DNA of 64,000 bases from the NCBI RefSeq assembly GCF_028679125.1, contig NZ_JAJRCG010000006.1:62001-126000 (forward strand), given 5' to 3'. Positions 8,006-16,921 of the stretch are shown here, piece after piece (position 1 is the first letter of the stretch; every line of letters begins with the position of its first letter). Under the pieces are notes generated by a model. It was not told the DNA's origin. It did not search any database and was given only the letters and a program-made list of their open reading frames with translations. The DNA comes from Methanoregula sp. Lineage in GTDB: Archaea > Halobacteriota > Methanomicrobia > Methanomicrobiales > Methanospirillaceae. Both the position numbers and the translations under genes were made by a program.

Positions 8006-9271
8006 TTACATTCCCAGCAGGTTCTGGATGTAGAGTTCCTCGATGCCGATCTCGTTTTCAAGGAATGTCTTTACTTCTTCCTTATCTGCCGGCCGGGAGA
8101 TGATGGAGAAGCCGTCGCTGTCCCGGGAGATGAGGATAATGTCAGAGATACCGGTGTGCTTGACCACCTCTGTGCTGTGCGTGGTGACCATGATCTGTTT
8201 TTTCTGAGAGGCCTCTTTCATCATGGCAATGACCCGTCCTACCAGGAACGGGTGGATATGGCTCACCGGCTCTTCGATGACAATGAACGGTTTGTCCTCA
8301 AAATAGAGCATAACGATCATGGCAAAGATCGTGATCGTGCCATCCGAGAGGGAGGAGGCGGGCAGGTCGCGGCTCTTTGCATACCGCTCGCGGAGGGTGA
8401 GGATGAGCGAGACGTCCATGAACTTCTGCACGGAGAACTCTTCAACGAACGGCAGGGTATCCCGGAGCAGGTTGGAGAACTTCCGCTTCTTCTCCGGATC
8501 CTCGATGATCCGCTTCAGCACGAGAGCAAGATTTCCCCCGTCCGGTTCCAGTTCCCGTTTCCCGGTGATGACAACACCCTTCTTGGGGAGTTTCGGGTCG
8601 ATATCGTATACGGCAATCCGGTCGAAGAAGCGGTTGAAGTGCGGGAGCGGGAACCCGTAGCTCGTTTCAAGAAGGAGGGTCTTCTCCGGCAGGCGCTTGT
8701 TGCGGAAGAAGAGCGGGATGATCTCGTCCTCTTTGAACGGGCAGCCTTCCGGGACATGAACCTCATACCGTATCACCCCGTTGTCGCTGGAGACAACGAT
8801 CTGCCCCCGGCCGATCGCGCTGCTCTCGACAATGGCCGCACCATCCCTTCGGCAGGTCGAGAGATCGCAGCCGATGACAAACCGATCCTTTGTGATGGTA
8901 AACTCGTCCTGGTGCCCGGTGAACCGCAGGGAAAACTCGTACGTGGATTCGCAGGCCTTCATACCAACGAGGGATGAGCCATCCTGCTGTTTGTCGATAT
9001 ATTCCATGTCACTGTCGGGAATATAGCGGACCCGGATTGCGAGGTCGCGTGCCGTGCCAATCGTGGCATTCATAAGGTAGTCTACTCCCCCCTGCATGGC
9101 GATCGCGTTCACAATTCCCGACGTTGCGATATCCCGCAGGAACCGGAAGATACTGATGAAATTGGATTTTCCCGCTGCGTTCGAACCGATCACGACGTTG
9201 AACCGGGCAAGGTCAATATCGATCTCGGAAAAACTCTTGAAATTCTCCACATGGATCTGCTGGATCGGCAT
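8006..9271 (-). CDS. AAA/ABC-type ATPase (RecF/OLD-like)
   Basis: A 421-aa SMC-like ATPase without a long coiled coil. Walker A GSNAAGKS is at residues 29-36 after the typical start IHVENFKSF; the signature-like LSDGT is near residue 325, Walker B FIVIEEP near 345 and an H-loop THSTE near 376. Such proteins bind ATP as dimers and often carry or recruit a TOPRIM nuclease; here the TOPRIM part is a separate adjacent gene rather than a C-terminal fusion. No mobile element or other defence gene adjoins the pair. Confidence 0.85.
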   Translation of the reverse strand: MPIQQIHVENFKSFSEIDIDLARFNVVIGSNAAGKSNFISIFRFLRDIATSGIVNAIAMQGGVDYLMNATIGTARDLAIRVRYIPDSDMEYIDKQQDGSSLVGMKACESTYEFSLRFTGHQDEFTITKDRFVIGCDLSTCRRDGAAIVESSAIGRGQIVVSSDNGVIRYEVHVPEGCPFKEDEIIPLFFRNKRLPEKTLLLETSYGFPLPHFNRFFDRIAVYDIDPKLPKKGVVITGKRELEPDGGNLALVLKRIIEDPEKKRKFSNLLRDTLPFVEEFSVQKFMDVSLILTLRERYAKSRDLPASSLSDGTITIFAMIVMLYFEDKPFIVIEEPVSHIHPFLVGRVIAMMKEASQKKQIMVTTHSTEVVKHTGISDIILISRDSDGFSIISRPADKEEVKTFLENEIGIEELYIQNLLGM

Positions 9272-9404
9272 ACACGTTCCTTACGTCATCGTCACTCTTG
9301 AACAAAAAGAAGGTATTGGTTATATACAGGATATACAGGACCATCGTCCCACCAAAATCCCATCCCCCATCCCGTCCGAAGCCTGTTTTAAAAAAGGTAT
9401 CCGG

Positions 9405-10004
9405 TTACTTGCCTTTCGGGCCGGAGCCCATCGCGTAGAGCCAGTGGATGAGACCGCGAGAGTTCTGCTCGGGGAACACACCCTCTGCCACAGACTTCAC
9501 CTCTTCGATGGAATAGAACGCATTGGGGTTGAAATCCTTGATGAGCCCCACCACGTGCTGGAGATCCTGCCTCCTGATGATGGTGAAGACCATCGTTACC
9601 TTCCCGGTACCACCTTCCCCGTCGATACTTGTGACACCATAGTTATGCGAGCGCAGGAACTGGATGAGTTCCGCTGGATCCTCCTTGGTGATGATCCGCA
9701 CGCTGGTTAAGCCCAGCGAGAGTTTCTCCTCGATGGCCATGCCGACAATCGTCCCCGTGGCAAACCCTGCACCGTAGGCGATATAACAGACCGCGTTCGT
9801 CAAGTTGTTCATCACCTGGCCTATGGCAACGAGCCAGATGATCACCTCGAAAAAGCCGATGATCGCCGGGAGGTACTTGATCCCTTTCGACATGAAGATG
9901 ACCCGGATCGTGTCAAGGCTCATGTCGCAGACACGGGCAAGGAAGATCAGGATTGGCACGATAACGAAGGCAAAGACCCCGGGTGTTACCAGAGAGATCG
10001 TCAT
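9405..10004 (-). CDS. DUF2179 / UPF0316 membrane protein
   Basis: A 199-aa protein with three N-terminal membrane segments (about residues 1-85, containing a DTIRVIFMSKG loop) followed by a cytosolic DUF2179-type domain with GVTSIDGEGGTGK. The architecture matches the UPF0316 family, of unknown function; DUF2179 domains in related proteins are thought to sense small ligands. ATG 10004 is chosen over TTG 10028 because a TATA box centred 27 nt upstream makes a leaderless transcript starting there. Confidence 0.82.
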   Translation of the reverse strand: MTISLVTPGVFAFVIVPILIFLARVCDMSLDTIRVIFMSKGIKYLPAIIGFFEVIIWLVAIGQVMNNLTNAVCYIAYGAGFATGTIVGMAIEEKLSLGLTSVRIITKEDPAELIQFLRSHNYGVTSIDGEGGTGKVTMVFTIIRRQDLQHVVGLIKDFNPNAFYSIEEVKSVAEGVFPEQNSRGLIHWLYAMGSGPKGK

Positions 10005-10026
10005 CAATACCTGATCACGGATCGCC

Positions 10027-10035
10027 AATATTAAT
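10027..10035 (-). promoter_or_regulatory. TATA box for the DUF2179 gene
   Basis: The element ATTAATATT on the minus strand is centred 27 nt before the ATG at 10004, indicating a leaderless mRNA and deciding between the alternative starts of this gene. Confidence 0.55.
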
Positions 10036-10134
10036 AGTTGCGGTGGGCATGGCTGAACTGTACCTTCGGAACGTGAACATCCTGAAAGCCCCCGCCCGCA
10101 TTCACCTCACGGGAGGATCAGGGAGTGCCATGGA

Positions 10135-10977
10135 TCATGCAGCCGGTGCGGGTATCGTAACATAATGCCGGGACAGGTGCCAGTGGATAATCGCCAGGAT
10201 CCCTGTCGTGAGTACCGCGGCAGCGGATATGGCGGGAAACACCGGGACGATAGTCGTGGTATCAGCCCGCCCGGCCATGAGCCAGACAAGACCTCCCGTC
10301 ACCGCAACAGAGGTGGCCCAGACATCCCGCACCGCAAAGAAGAAGATCGCCGCAAGGATCCCAAAGGAGAAGTACAGGACAAGACTGCCAGGGATCCCGA
10401 CCCCCGGGTTGAGAGCGACAAAGGAAAGCCCGGACAGGATACCCGTGACGATGACACCGGTACAGATAGAGTGGAGCACCCCGCCATTGCGGACATATGC
10501 CTGGACATGCGTGCCGGCAAGCACCCAGCAGGTCATGACCATGGCAATCCCGGTCGGCAGGAACTGGAGAAAGACCACGGCAAAGGAGAAGCGGTCCGTG
10601 CCAAACGGGTTCTGGAGCGCAACCGCCGCCCACACGAGAAGCAGGGTCAGGGAAGTCATGAGGAGGGTCCGTCGCAGGGACCGGAACCCGATCTGGTGCA
10701 TATTAATATCGCCGGTAAAAAATGCCCGGCGCACGAGCATAACCGGGACAACAATACCGATAAGAATGCACGTCACGGTCGTATACAGCAGGAATGCGAA
10801 GGCATCGGGAGCGCCAAAGAGCCCCAAAGAACCTGCAAACAAGTAAGTCTCTGCGGTCCAGACCAGGTATACGAGAAGCGGGAGCAGCAGGAGGCGGTTG
10901 AACGCACCCCGTGATACTCTCCCTGATCCGGGAAGAATACCGCTTCTTCGGTCCGGTTGTTGCCTGTTGCCGCTCAT
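10135..10977 (-). CDS. Hypothetical polytopic membrane protein
   Basis: A 280-aa protein with a short basic cytosolic N-terminus (MSGNRQQPDRR) followed by about seven hydrophobic segments. I recognise no family. ATG 10977 is chosen because GGTGAT lies about 5 nt upstream; the frame remains open to 11340 but that part overlaps the korB gene and is not protein-like. It follows korB on the same strand after 70 nt and could be cotranscribed. Function unknown. Confidence 0.65.
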   Translation of the reverse strand: MSGNRQQPDRRSGILPGSGRVSRGAFNRLLLLPLLVYLVWTAETYLFAGSLGLFGAPDAFAFLLYTTVTCILIGIVVPVMLVRRAFFTGDINMHQIGFRSLRRTLLMTSLTLLLVWAAVALQNPFGTDRFSFAVVFLQFLPTGIAMVMTCWVLAGTHVQAYVRNGGVLHSICTGVIVTGILSGLSFVALNPGVGIPGSLVLYFSFGILAAIFFFAVRDVWATSVAVTGGLVWLMAGRADTTTIVPVFPAISAAAVLTTGILAIIHWHLSRHYVTIPAPAA

Positions 10978-11047
10978 CGAATCACCGTTCCCGCAGGTAC
11001 CCCGGGCTTTGAACCGGAAGTCTACCATATCCGTATGACTGCCGTAA

Positions 11048-11899
11048 TTATATGCGTGATGCCAGCAGGTCGCGGATTCCCTGTTCCCGCTCTTTTGGAC
11101 TCTTCTTTGGTGTGCCCAGCCGTTCGTTGAAACTCGGGAAGGTTGTCCGGTAGAATACCCCGAGCGCAATCCGGGCGTCCGCATTGTAATCCCACTTGCG
11201 GGCCAGCGCACAGGCAAGGTCGAACCGCGATGGGTCATGATCCCCAGGCTCGTACACCCGGGGCGTGTAATAATCCGCTGCCGGGAAGAACGTGGCGCAG
11301 ATCTGGAGCACGTCGATGAACGAGAAGCCAGGGTGATCAATCCCGCCGCGGATGAGGGTTTTTAACTGGTCCATCTTTTTCGTATAGCCCCGCGCGATAT
11401 AGGTCGCGCCGCTCGCAAGCATCAGCTCAACCGGATTAAGGGGGAATTCCGCTGTGCCCAGGGGGGTGGACTTGCCCCGGAATCCCAGCGGGGATGTGGG
11501 AGTGTACTGTCCGGTCGTGAGCCCGTACACGCGGTTGTTGTGGACAATGACCGTGATATCGATGTTCCGTTTTGCGGCAAAGATCAGGTGGTCCAGCCCT
11601 TCCGCATAACAGTCCCCGTCGCCACAGCAACAGATCACGGCAAGGTCGGGATTCGCAAGTTTGATACCGGTTGCCACGGGAATCGTCCTGCCGTGGAGGG
11701 TGTAGAAGGAATTGATGTTCAGGTAGTCAGCGATCTTTGCATGGCAGCCGATACCTGATACCAGGACCACATCATCCAGCGACCTGCCGGTGGCTTCCCT
11801 TTCCGCGAGAATGGTCTTGAGCGTATGCTGGATGGTGAAGTTGCCGCAGCCCGGGCACCAGGTGTTCTGGACCTCCGTAATGAGCGCCCGACCGGTCAT
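11048..11899 (-). CDS. korB: 2-oxoacid:ferredoxin oxidoreductase, beta subunit
   Basis: A 283-aa thiamine diphosphate-binding subunit. WCPGCGNF near residue 14 supplies Fe-S cysteines, and GDGDCYAEG with a downstream NNRVYG forms the TPP/Mg site. Together with the alpha subunit it would catalyse reversible CoA-dependent oxidative decarboxylation of a 2-oxoacid, probably 2-oxoglutarate formation from succinyl-CoA in the incomplete reductive TCA pathway of methanogens. Its start overlaps the alpha subunit stop by 4 nt (ATGA). No separate ferredoxin or gamma subunit gene is present; gamma is fused to alpha. Substrate choice (2-oxoglutarate versus other) is inferred. Confidence 0.88.
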   Translation of the reverse strand: MTGRALITEVQNTWCPGCGNFTIQHTLKTILAEREATGRSLDDVVLVSGIGCHAKIADYLNINSFYTLHGRTIPVATGIKLANPDLAVICCCGDGDCYAEGLDHLIFAAKRNIDITVIVHNNRVYGLTTGQYTPTSPLGFRGKSTPLGTAEFPLNPVELMLASGATYIARGYTKKMDQLKTLIRGGIDHPGFSFIDVLQICATFFPAADYYTPRVYEPGDHDPSRFDLACALARKWDYNADARIALGVFYRTTFPSFNERLGTPKKSPKEREQGIRDLLASRI

Positions 11900-13563
11900 G
11901 AGACCTCCTCCCGGATTCTCCCAAGGAGATTCTCGTACGTAAACGGGCGGCCGTCATACCGGAGGATCTTCGCATCCACGCTGATCCCATGCTGCCGGGC
12001 AAGTGCTGCCAGCTGTGCGGTTGCATTCTCCTCAACGCAGATGATCTTCGTCGTCCCGGCAAGCGCTTGTTTCATCTGATCCTCCGGGAACGGTTCGAGC
12101 ACTACCGGCTGGACAACCCGGAGCCCGAGTATGCCGGCAACTTCCCGGCACACGCCTTTTGTTGACCCCCAGCAGAGAAGTGCTGTCGGGGCACCGGCAG
12201 ACCCGAGGACATTGACCTGCTTAAATCCGTCCATTGCGCGGGCCAGCCCGGCCTCCTTGCGCGACCGTTTCTCTGCCATCAGGGCAACCATGGGCGCTTC
12301 CTCGGTGGTGTACCCGTCTTCATCGTGGGCATAGCTGTTCACCTTCACCACGGTATCCTTCATGCCGGGGAATGCAAGGGGCGAGACGCCGGACGGGGTG
12401 TCCGCATACCTGCGATAAGGGGAATGCCCTTCCAGAACGGGAGTCTCCCCGGTTACGGGTGCAATGGTACTGCCCGTATCAATATCCATGCTGTAGGTAC
12501 CTTCCGACAGGGTCTTATCGGGAAGAATGAATGCCGGGATGTGGAATTTCCAGGCAATCTCCATTGCAATGGCTGACCATGCGAGTGCCTCGGCTGCATC
12601 CCCCGGTGCAACAACGAGGCGGGGGAATTCTCCCTGCCCGGCATGCATGACAAAACGGAGTTCGGACTGCCCGGTATACGTGGGGAGCCCGGTTGATGGC
12701 CCGGTCCGCTGGGAGACCACGATCACCAGGGGAAGCTCTGCCATACCGGCAAGGGAGAGCCCCTCGGTCATGAGACAGAACCCGCCACCGGAGGTACCGA
12801 CAGCAGCACGTTTCCCGGCATACGCAAATCCGAGAGCCATCAGGATAACGGCAATCTCGTTTTCGGGATGTACAACGGTTATGCCGAATCGCTCTTTCTC
12901 CCCGGCAAGGAAGTGAAGCAGGCTTGATGACGGGGTCATCGGGTACGACACATAAGATTCAAGCCCGCCCCTGACCAGGCCAAGACCGATAGCCTCGTTC
13001 CCGGTGAGAAGCGGAAGGGGCGGGTTGCTGCACGGTACAATACGGCGGACCGTTGCAAGCTGGTCGTATGCAGCCCGGGCCACGTTCAGGTTCATGTCCG
13101 TTCCTTTGGGAATATGGGACCGGAACACCGCCTCCACGATCTCCCAGTCAATACCGGCAGCCTTTGCAAAACCCCCGATTACTGCCGAGTTCCCCATGAT
13201 CTCGGGCGCATTCTCGTGCGAAAGCAGGGCTTTTACCGGAATACCCTGGCCATCAGACTTAACCAGGTCTGCATTGAATATCACCGCAGTACCGGCATGC
13301 GCCTGTTCGCGGTGACGGTTTGCTGTTTCCTGGTTCAGGGCCAGGATGAAATCAACCTTCTCCCGACAGGTTGATACGTCCTGGTCCGAACCCCGGATTA
13401 CCGCAAAATTATGGCCTCCCCGGATCAGCGACGGATAATCGAAATACAGGTAAACCCGGTAGCCGAGATGATTGAGCAGCTGTGCCACCAGTGCACCGGC
13501 GCTGTTGATACCATCGCCGGCTTTCCCTCCGACAAGGACAGACACTTCCCTTTCGTCAGTCAT
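11896..13563 (-). CDS. korA: 2-oxoacid:ferredoxin oxidoreductase, fused gamma-alpha subunit
   Basis: A 555-aa protein. Residues 1-180 are the gamma domain, starting with VLVGGKAGDGINSAG and containing SLIRGGHN; residues about 185-555 are the pyrimidine-binding alpha domain with NEAIGLG, YPMTPSS and HPENEIA motifs. This fused order is typical of the two-subunit KorAB-type enzymes. It lies first in a two-gene operon with the beta subunit. A TATA-like GTATATAC is about 40 nt upstream of the start. It would act in the cytoplasm with ferredoxin as electron carrier. Confidence 0.88.
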   Translation of the reverse strand: MTDEREVSVLVGGKAGDGINSAGALVAQLLNHLGYRVYLYFDYPSLIRGGHNFAVIRGSDQDVSTCREKVDFILALNQETANRHREQAHAGTAVIFNADLVKSDGQGIPVKALLSHENAPEIMGNSAVIGGFAKAAGIDWEIVEAVFRSHIPKGTDMNLNVARAAYDQLATVRRIVPCSNPPLPLLTGNEAIGLGLVRGGLESYVSYPMTPSSSLLHFLAGEKERFGITVVHPENEIAVILMALGFAYAGKRAAVGTSGGGFCLMTEGLSLAGMAELPLVIVVSQRTGPSTGLPTYTGQSELRFVMHAGQGEFPRLVVAPGDAAEALAWSAIAMEIAWKFHIPAFILPDKTLSEGTYSMDIDTGSTIAPVTGETPVLEGHSPYRRYADTPSGVSPLAFPGMKDTVVKVNSYAHDEDGYTTEEAPMVALMAEKRSRKEAGLARAMDGFKQVNVLGSAGAPTALLCWGSTKGVCREVAGILGLRVVQPVVLEPFPEDQMKQALAGTTKIICVEENATAQLAALARQHGISVDAKILRYDGRPFTYENLLGRIREEVS

Positions 13564-13865
13564 ACAACCCCGTATGATACGATCCTGCAGGTTCAGGTAT
13601 ATACGTTGGCATGGGGATACCTCCTGCCTGTGCGGCGTGCTATGCCGGAGACCTCTCCGGCAGCACCCGGTTTCCGACGTCAGTTCTTGCCGTTATATTC
13701 AAATAGGTCGGAATCAATCATTCATGACTATAGATAGATCCGGGTCGCCGGGCATGATACCCCCCTGTCCGGACATCCGGGATCGACGGAATTCTCTGCG
13801 ATTCTCTGTGCCAATTATAGAATAAGGAACGCTGCATTCCTCCGCATCAGCAACGGGAGACCCTT
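13564..13865. other. Intergenic region between divergent korA and HEAT-repeat genes
   Basis: About 300 bases without a supported gene. The korA side has a TATA-like GTATATAC near 13598-13605; the HEAT side has AATTATAG near 13812-13820. The middle shows nothing I can assign: no tRNA, no long repeat. Confidence 0.5.
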
Positions 13866-14777
13866 GTGAGCATGAAAGAACTGGGATCGGAAAAGAAGGC
13901 TTACTATATCCACACGATCGGCGGTATGGATATGGACAGCCTGATCAAGGCGATCCGTCATACCAATCTCGGGATACGGTGGAGAGCGGCGCTGGCTCTC
14001 GGGGATATCGGGGAGCCGGCAGTCAAGCCGCTGATACGCGCACTCAAGGAGAATGACAAGGATGTCCGGTGGCTGGCCGGTCTCGCCCTTGGCCGTATCG
14101 GCGTGGCAGCACTTCCCCAGCTGATCCGGGCACTGTCCGAAGAGGACCATGATATACGCTGGCATGCAACCCGCGTCCTCGCGGAAATCGGGGAGCCGGC
14201 CATCCCGAAACTTATCGAGATCATGCGGGATGAGGACGGCGACGTCCAGTGGCGGAGCGCGTACGCACTCTCCCTCATCGGGGAACCTGCTGTTGAACCC
14301 CTGATCCTTGCCCTGAAAGACAAACGCTGGTGGGTCCGTGTCAGGGCCGCCTGGGCACTGGGGGAGATCCGCGACAACCGCGCCGTTGAGCCCCTGATCC
14401 AGTCAGTGAACGACATGGACTGGTATGTCCGCTGGAGTGCAGCGGATGCACTGGGGAAGATCGGCGACAAGCGCGCTGCGATGTGCCTGGCAAAAGCCCT
14501 CAAGGAACCCGACTCGTTTGTCCAGGTACCTGCATCATGGGCACTGGGCAAACTGGGCAGTCACACATCTGTCGATACCCTGATCCTGTGCCTCAAAAAC
14601 CTGGACTGGTATGTCCGCTGGGGATCCGCTGATGCCCTTGGCAACATCGGGGATGAGCGGGCACTGGAACCCCTTGAAAAACTGCTCGCGGACAAAGACG
14701 AGTACGTGCGCAGGGCAGCAGACGAGGCAATCGGAAAGATCCATAAAAAATGCGCAAAAACCAGGAAACCGGCATAA
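13866..14777 (+). CDS. HEAT-repeat (PBS lyase-like) protein
   Basis: A 303-aa protein built almost entirely of about eight 31-residue helical repeats, each with a core such as RWRAALALGDIGEPAV or VRWSAADALGKIGDKRA. The repeats match the PBS-lyase HEAT-like family, which forms a curved scaffold for protein-protein interactions; no catalytic domain is visible. GTG 13866 is chosen because GGGAG lies about 8 nt upstream, but ATG 13872 is possible. Repeats are well preserved at DNA level, so the tract may be prone to unit gain or loss. It faces the receiver-domain gene, ending 22 nt away. The partner is unknown. Confidence 0.85.
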   Translation: MSMKELGSEKKAYYIHTIGGMDMDSLIKAIRHTNLGIRWRAALALGDIGEPAVKPLIRALKENDKDVRWLAGLALGRIGVAALPQLIRALSEEDHDIRWHATRVLAEIGEPAIPKLIEIMRDEDGDVQWRSAYALSLIGEPAVEPLILALKDKRWWVRVRAAWALGEIRDNRAVEPLIQSVNDMDWYVRWSAADALGKIGDKRAAMCLAKALKEPDSFVQVPASWALGKLGSHTSVDTLILCLKNLDWYVRWGSADALGNIGDERALEPLEKLLADKDEYVRRAADEAIGKIHKKCAKTRKPA

Positions 14778-14799
14778 TAACCGATCCCCGTACCGGTTT

Positions 14800-15186
14800 T
14801 CAGAGTTTCTGCAACTGTTCCAGGATTAATTTTACATCATTGATCTTGTAGGGTTTCGACAGGACCCCGGAGAACCCGTACCCTGCATAATCCGTGACAA
14901 CCGGATCATTGGAATAGCCGCTTGAGACAATGGCTTTCACGGCAGGATCATATGCCCGTAGTTTCTGGATGGTCTCCTTTCCCCCCATTCCGTTCGGAAT
15001 AGAGAGATCGAGAATGACGATATCAAACGGGGCACCGGCTTCCTTTTCCCGCATATACAGGCTGACTGCATCGGACCCGTTCTCGGCAAACATCACGTCG
15101 TACCCAAGAAACTTCAACACTTCCTGGGTAACATCGAGGATGATCTGCTCATCGTCCATCAGCAGTATTTTTCCTTTGCCCGCCAT
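14800..15186 (-). CDS. Stand-alone response regulator receiver domain
   Basis: A 128-aa CheY-like domain. The acidic pocket is MDDE (residues 10-13), the phospho-acceptor aspartate lies in ILDLSIP near residue 59, the switch serine in VSSGYS and the conserved lysine in LSKPYK. No output domain follows, so it would act by protein contact or phospho-relay, usually with a histidine kinase encoded elsewhere; none is seen here. ATG 15186 has no strong ribosome binding site, and AT-rich DNA upstream could give a short-leader mRNA. Confidence 0.9.
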   Translation of the reverse strand: MAGKGKILLMDDEQIILDVTQEVLKFLGYDVMFAENGSDAVSLYMREKEAGAPFDIVILDLSIPNGMGGKETIQKLRAYDPAVKAIVSSGYSNDPVVTDYAGYGFSGVLSKPYKINDVKLILEQLQKL

Positions 15187-15348
15187 ACAAAACCCAAAAT
15201 ATTTTTGTATTATTCCCCTTCAATCCGCTATATAATATATCATTTGTGGATCGGGAGATCAAATCCCCTTTCAGACCCCGGTCCCCCGCACCTCAAAAAC
15301 CGGATTGCGAAGATCATACGGGTACACAAACGGCAAACCGGTATACGA

Positions 15349-15624
15349 TCACTTTTTTCCGGCCCGCAGCCGTGCCGCCTCTTCCTTGTCTTCTACGCGG
15401 AGGAGGAAGGTGCCGTGGCAGGGCTTTGTGTACGGGAAGATGACAAAGTCGCCGTCCAGCCCTATCGCGATCGGGGGCAGGCCAATCACGTGGACGTCGA
15501 AGACCTTGAACCCGGGCTGCACATCGATGGATTCTTTGAAATTCGATCGGACATACTCGCGGGACTCCTTGAAGGTGGCATCCCGCAGGACAATCTCATA
15601 GTTCATCTCTTCTACGCAGCCCAT
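15349..15624 (-). CDS. DUF1894 methanogen protein
   Basis: A 91-aa protein of the methanogen-restricted DUF1894 type, recognised by EEMNYEIVLRDATFKESREY, the central GLPPIAIGLDGD and PYTKPCHGTF. Function is unknown. The ATG at 15624 overlaps the stop region of the DUF1890 gene by 13 nt and has GGTGA just upstream, so the two proteins are probably made together and may act together. It lies in the same strand as DUF1890, FdhD and CutA. Confidence 0.82.
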   Translation of the reverse strand: MGCVEEMNYEIVLRDATFKESREYVRSNFKESIDVQPGFKVFDVHVIGLPPIAIGLDGDFVIFPYTKPCHGTFLLRVEDKEEAARLRAGKK

Positions 15625-16085
15625 GGGGTCACCTCATCGATTGCTTTCTTTAAGGGCAGGGGGTTGTGGACGGCCTTTGCCGCAATGACCGTGCAGGGGA
15701 AGTCGATCTTCTTCACCTGTTCTTCGTAGTGTTCCCCGTACACCAGGGCATACAGTTTCGCGTGGGAGATCGCGCCCATTGTTGCCGCGTAGCTGACACC
15801 TGCATCATTATGGATGAAAACGAAACAGCGGTCAAAGTCCCGTTTCTTGTCAGAGATCAGTCCCACGGCCCGGTCGAGATCTATCACCTCGCCGAGATAA
15901 TGGCGATCGGGATCCGAGACCACGAGCAGGGTGTTTGCCGCCTTGTTGCCGGCAACCACCGGTGTGATACCGGCCTTCCTGAGCCGGTTGATGAGATAGA
16001 GCGCGATACTGGTCTGCACCGGTACCTGCGGACACCCGAGCACAAGGAGTGCAGTTACGGTTTTTGCTGCTGGTTCGTCTGCCAC
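15612..16085 (-). CDS. DUF1890 methanogen protein
   Basis: A 157-aa protein beginning TALLVLGCPQVPVQTS, the hallmark of the DUF1890 family found in methanogens. The sequence suggests an alpha/beta fold with a nucleotide-like or flavodoxin-like layout, but no catalytic residues can be assigned. Start is GTG 16085. It overlaps the DUF1894 gene by 13 nt and follows fdhD by 89 nt, suggesting a shared cellular process, possibly formate or molybdenum enzyme metabolism; that link is inferred from neighbourhood only. Confidence 0.82.
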   Translation of the reverse strand: MADEPAAKTVTALLVLGCPQVPVQTSIALYLINRLRKAGITPVVAGNKAANTLLVVSDPDRHYLGEVIDLDRAVGLISDKKRDFDRCFVFIHNDAGVSYAATMGAISHAKLYALVYGEHYEEQVKKIDFPCTVIAAKAVHNPLPLKKAIDEVTPWAA

Positions 16086-16174
16086 GATCGATCAGTCCTG
16101 ACTACTGGTAGATTCTTTTCCCGTTTGGAGGAAATAACCTTGCGCATCACGGCACCTGCCCGCCGGGTGCCGGT

Positions 16175-16921
16175 CTAATCCCTGCCCCGGAGCATGACCC
16201 GGTCGGGATGCGTGTAGATGGTGAACCGGTCTTGCCGCGAGAACCCGATGAGGGTGATACCTGCCGCGTCTGCCGCAGCGATCCCCTTGTCGGTCGATGC
16301 CGCCCGGGAGATGATGATCGGGATACCTGCATGGGCGCTCTTCCGGACCATCCCCGCCGGCTGGCGGCCGGTACATCCGATTACGCACCGGGAGAGGTCA
16401 ATATGATTCAGGGCCGCATACCCTACGAGCTTGTCGACCGTATTGTGCCTGCCCACGTCGCTGCTCTTGGCAAGGAGCTGCCCGTTGCAGAAGAGAACCG
16501 AGCAGTGGACCCCCCCGGTCTTCCGCCAGAGTTCGGTCTCGATCTCCCGGGTAATGGCAATCACGTCATCCGGTGAGACCCGGACATCCGAGACCACCCG
16601 CTGAGGCGGGGTGATAAAACTGAGTCCCCCGGAGGATCCGACCTCCTGTTTTGCCCATTTCAGGTCGCAGCCGGTATCGGAGTACACAAGGATACGATCC
16701 CCGTCAACGGACACCTTATCGACGCAGCGGACCAGCCCCTCGTTGATCACGTATCCTGCTCCCAGTTCCTTCAGCTGGTCGCGGCTCGCAACCATGCCGG
16801 TCACGAACCGGTCATTCAGGAAGAGCTCGAACCGGTCCTCAATGACGATGGCATCATCGGTCTCGTGCGGCTCTCCTGCAACAACCTGGATACCGTGATG
16901 CATATGGATCATGGGGATCAT
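16175..16921 (-). CDS. fdhD: FdhD-like formate dehydrogenase accessory protein
   Basis: A 248-aa FdhD family protein. FdhD transfers sulfur from a cysteine desulfurase to the molybdenum or tungsten cofactor of formate dehydrogenase. Family motifs include TGGVHCSVLF, DVGRHNTVDKLVG and GCTGRQPAGMVRK. Oddly, the position where well-studied FdhD proteins carry the sulfur-relay cysteine motif after an SS dipeptide reads VGSSGGLSF, without cysteine. The start ATG 16921 overlaps the cutA stop as ATGA. Formate dehydrogenase genes are not in the window; formylmethanofuran dehydrogenase at the right end is a related molybdopterin enzyme. Confidence 0.87.
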   Translation of the reverse strand: MIPMIHMHHGIQVVAGEPHETDDAIVIEDRFELFLNDRFVTGMVASRDQLKELGAGYVINEGLVRCVDKVSVDGDRILVYSDTGCDLKWAKQEVGSSGGLSFITPPQRVVSDVRVSPDDVIAITREIETELWRKTGGVHCSVLFCNGQLLAKSSDVGRHNTVDKLVGYAALNHIDLSRCVIGCTGRQPAGMVRKSAHAGIPIIISRAASTDKGIAAADAAGITLIGFSRQDRFTIYTHPDRVMLRGRD

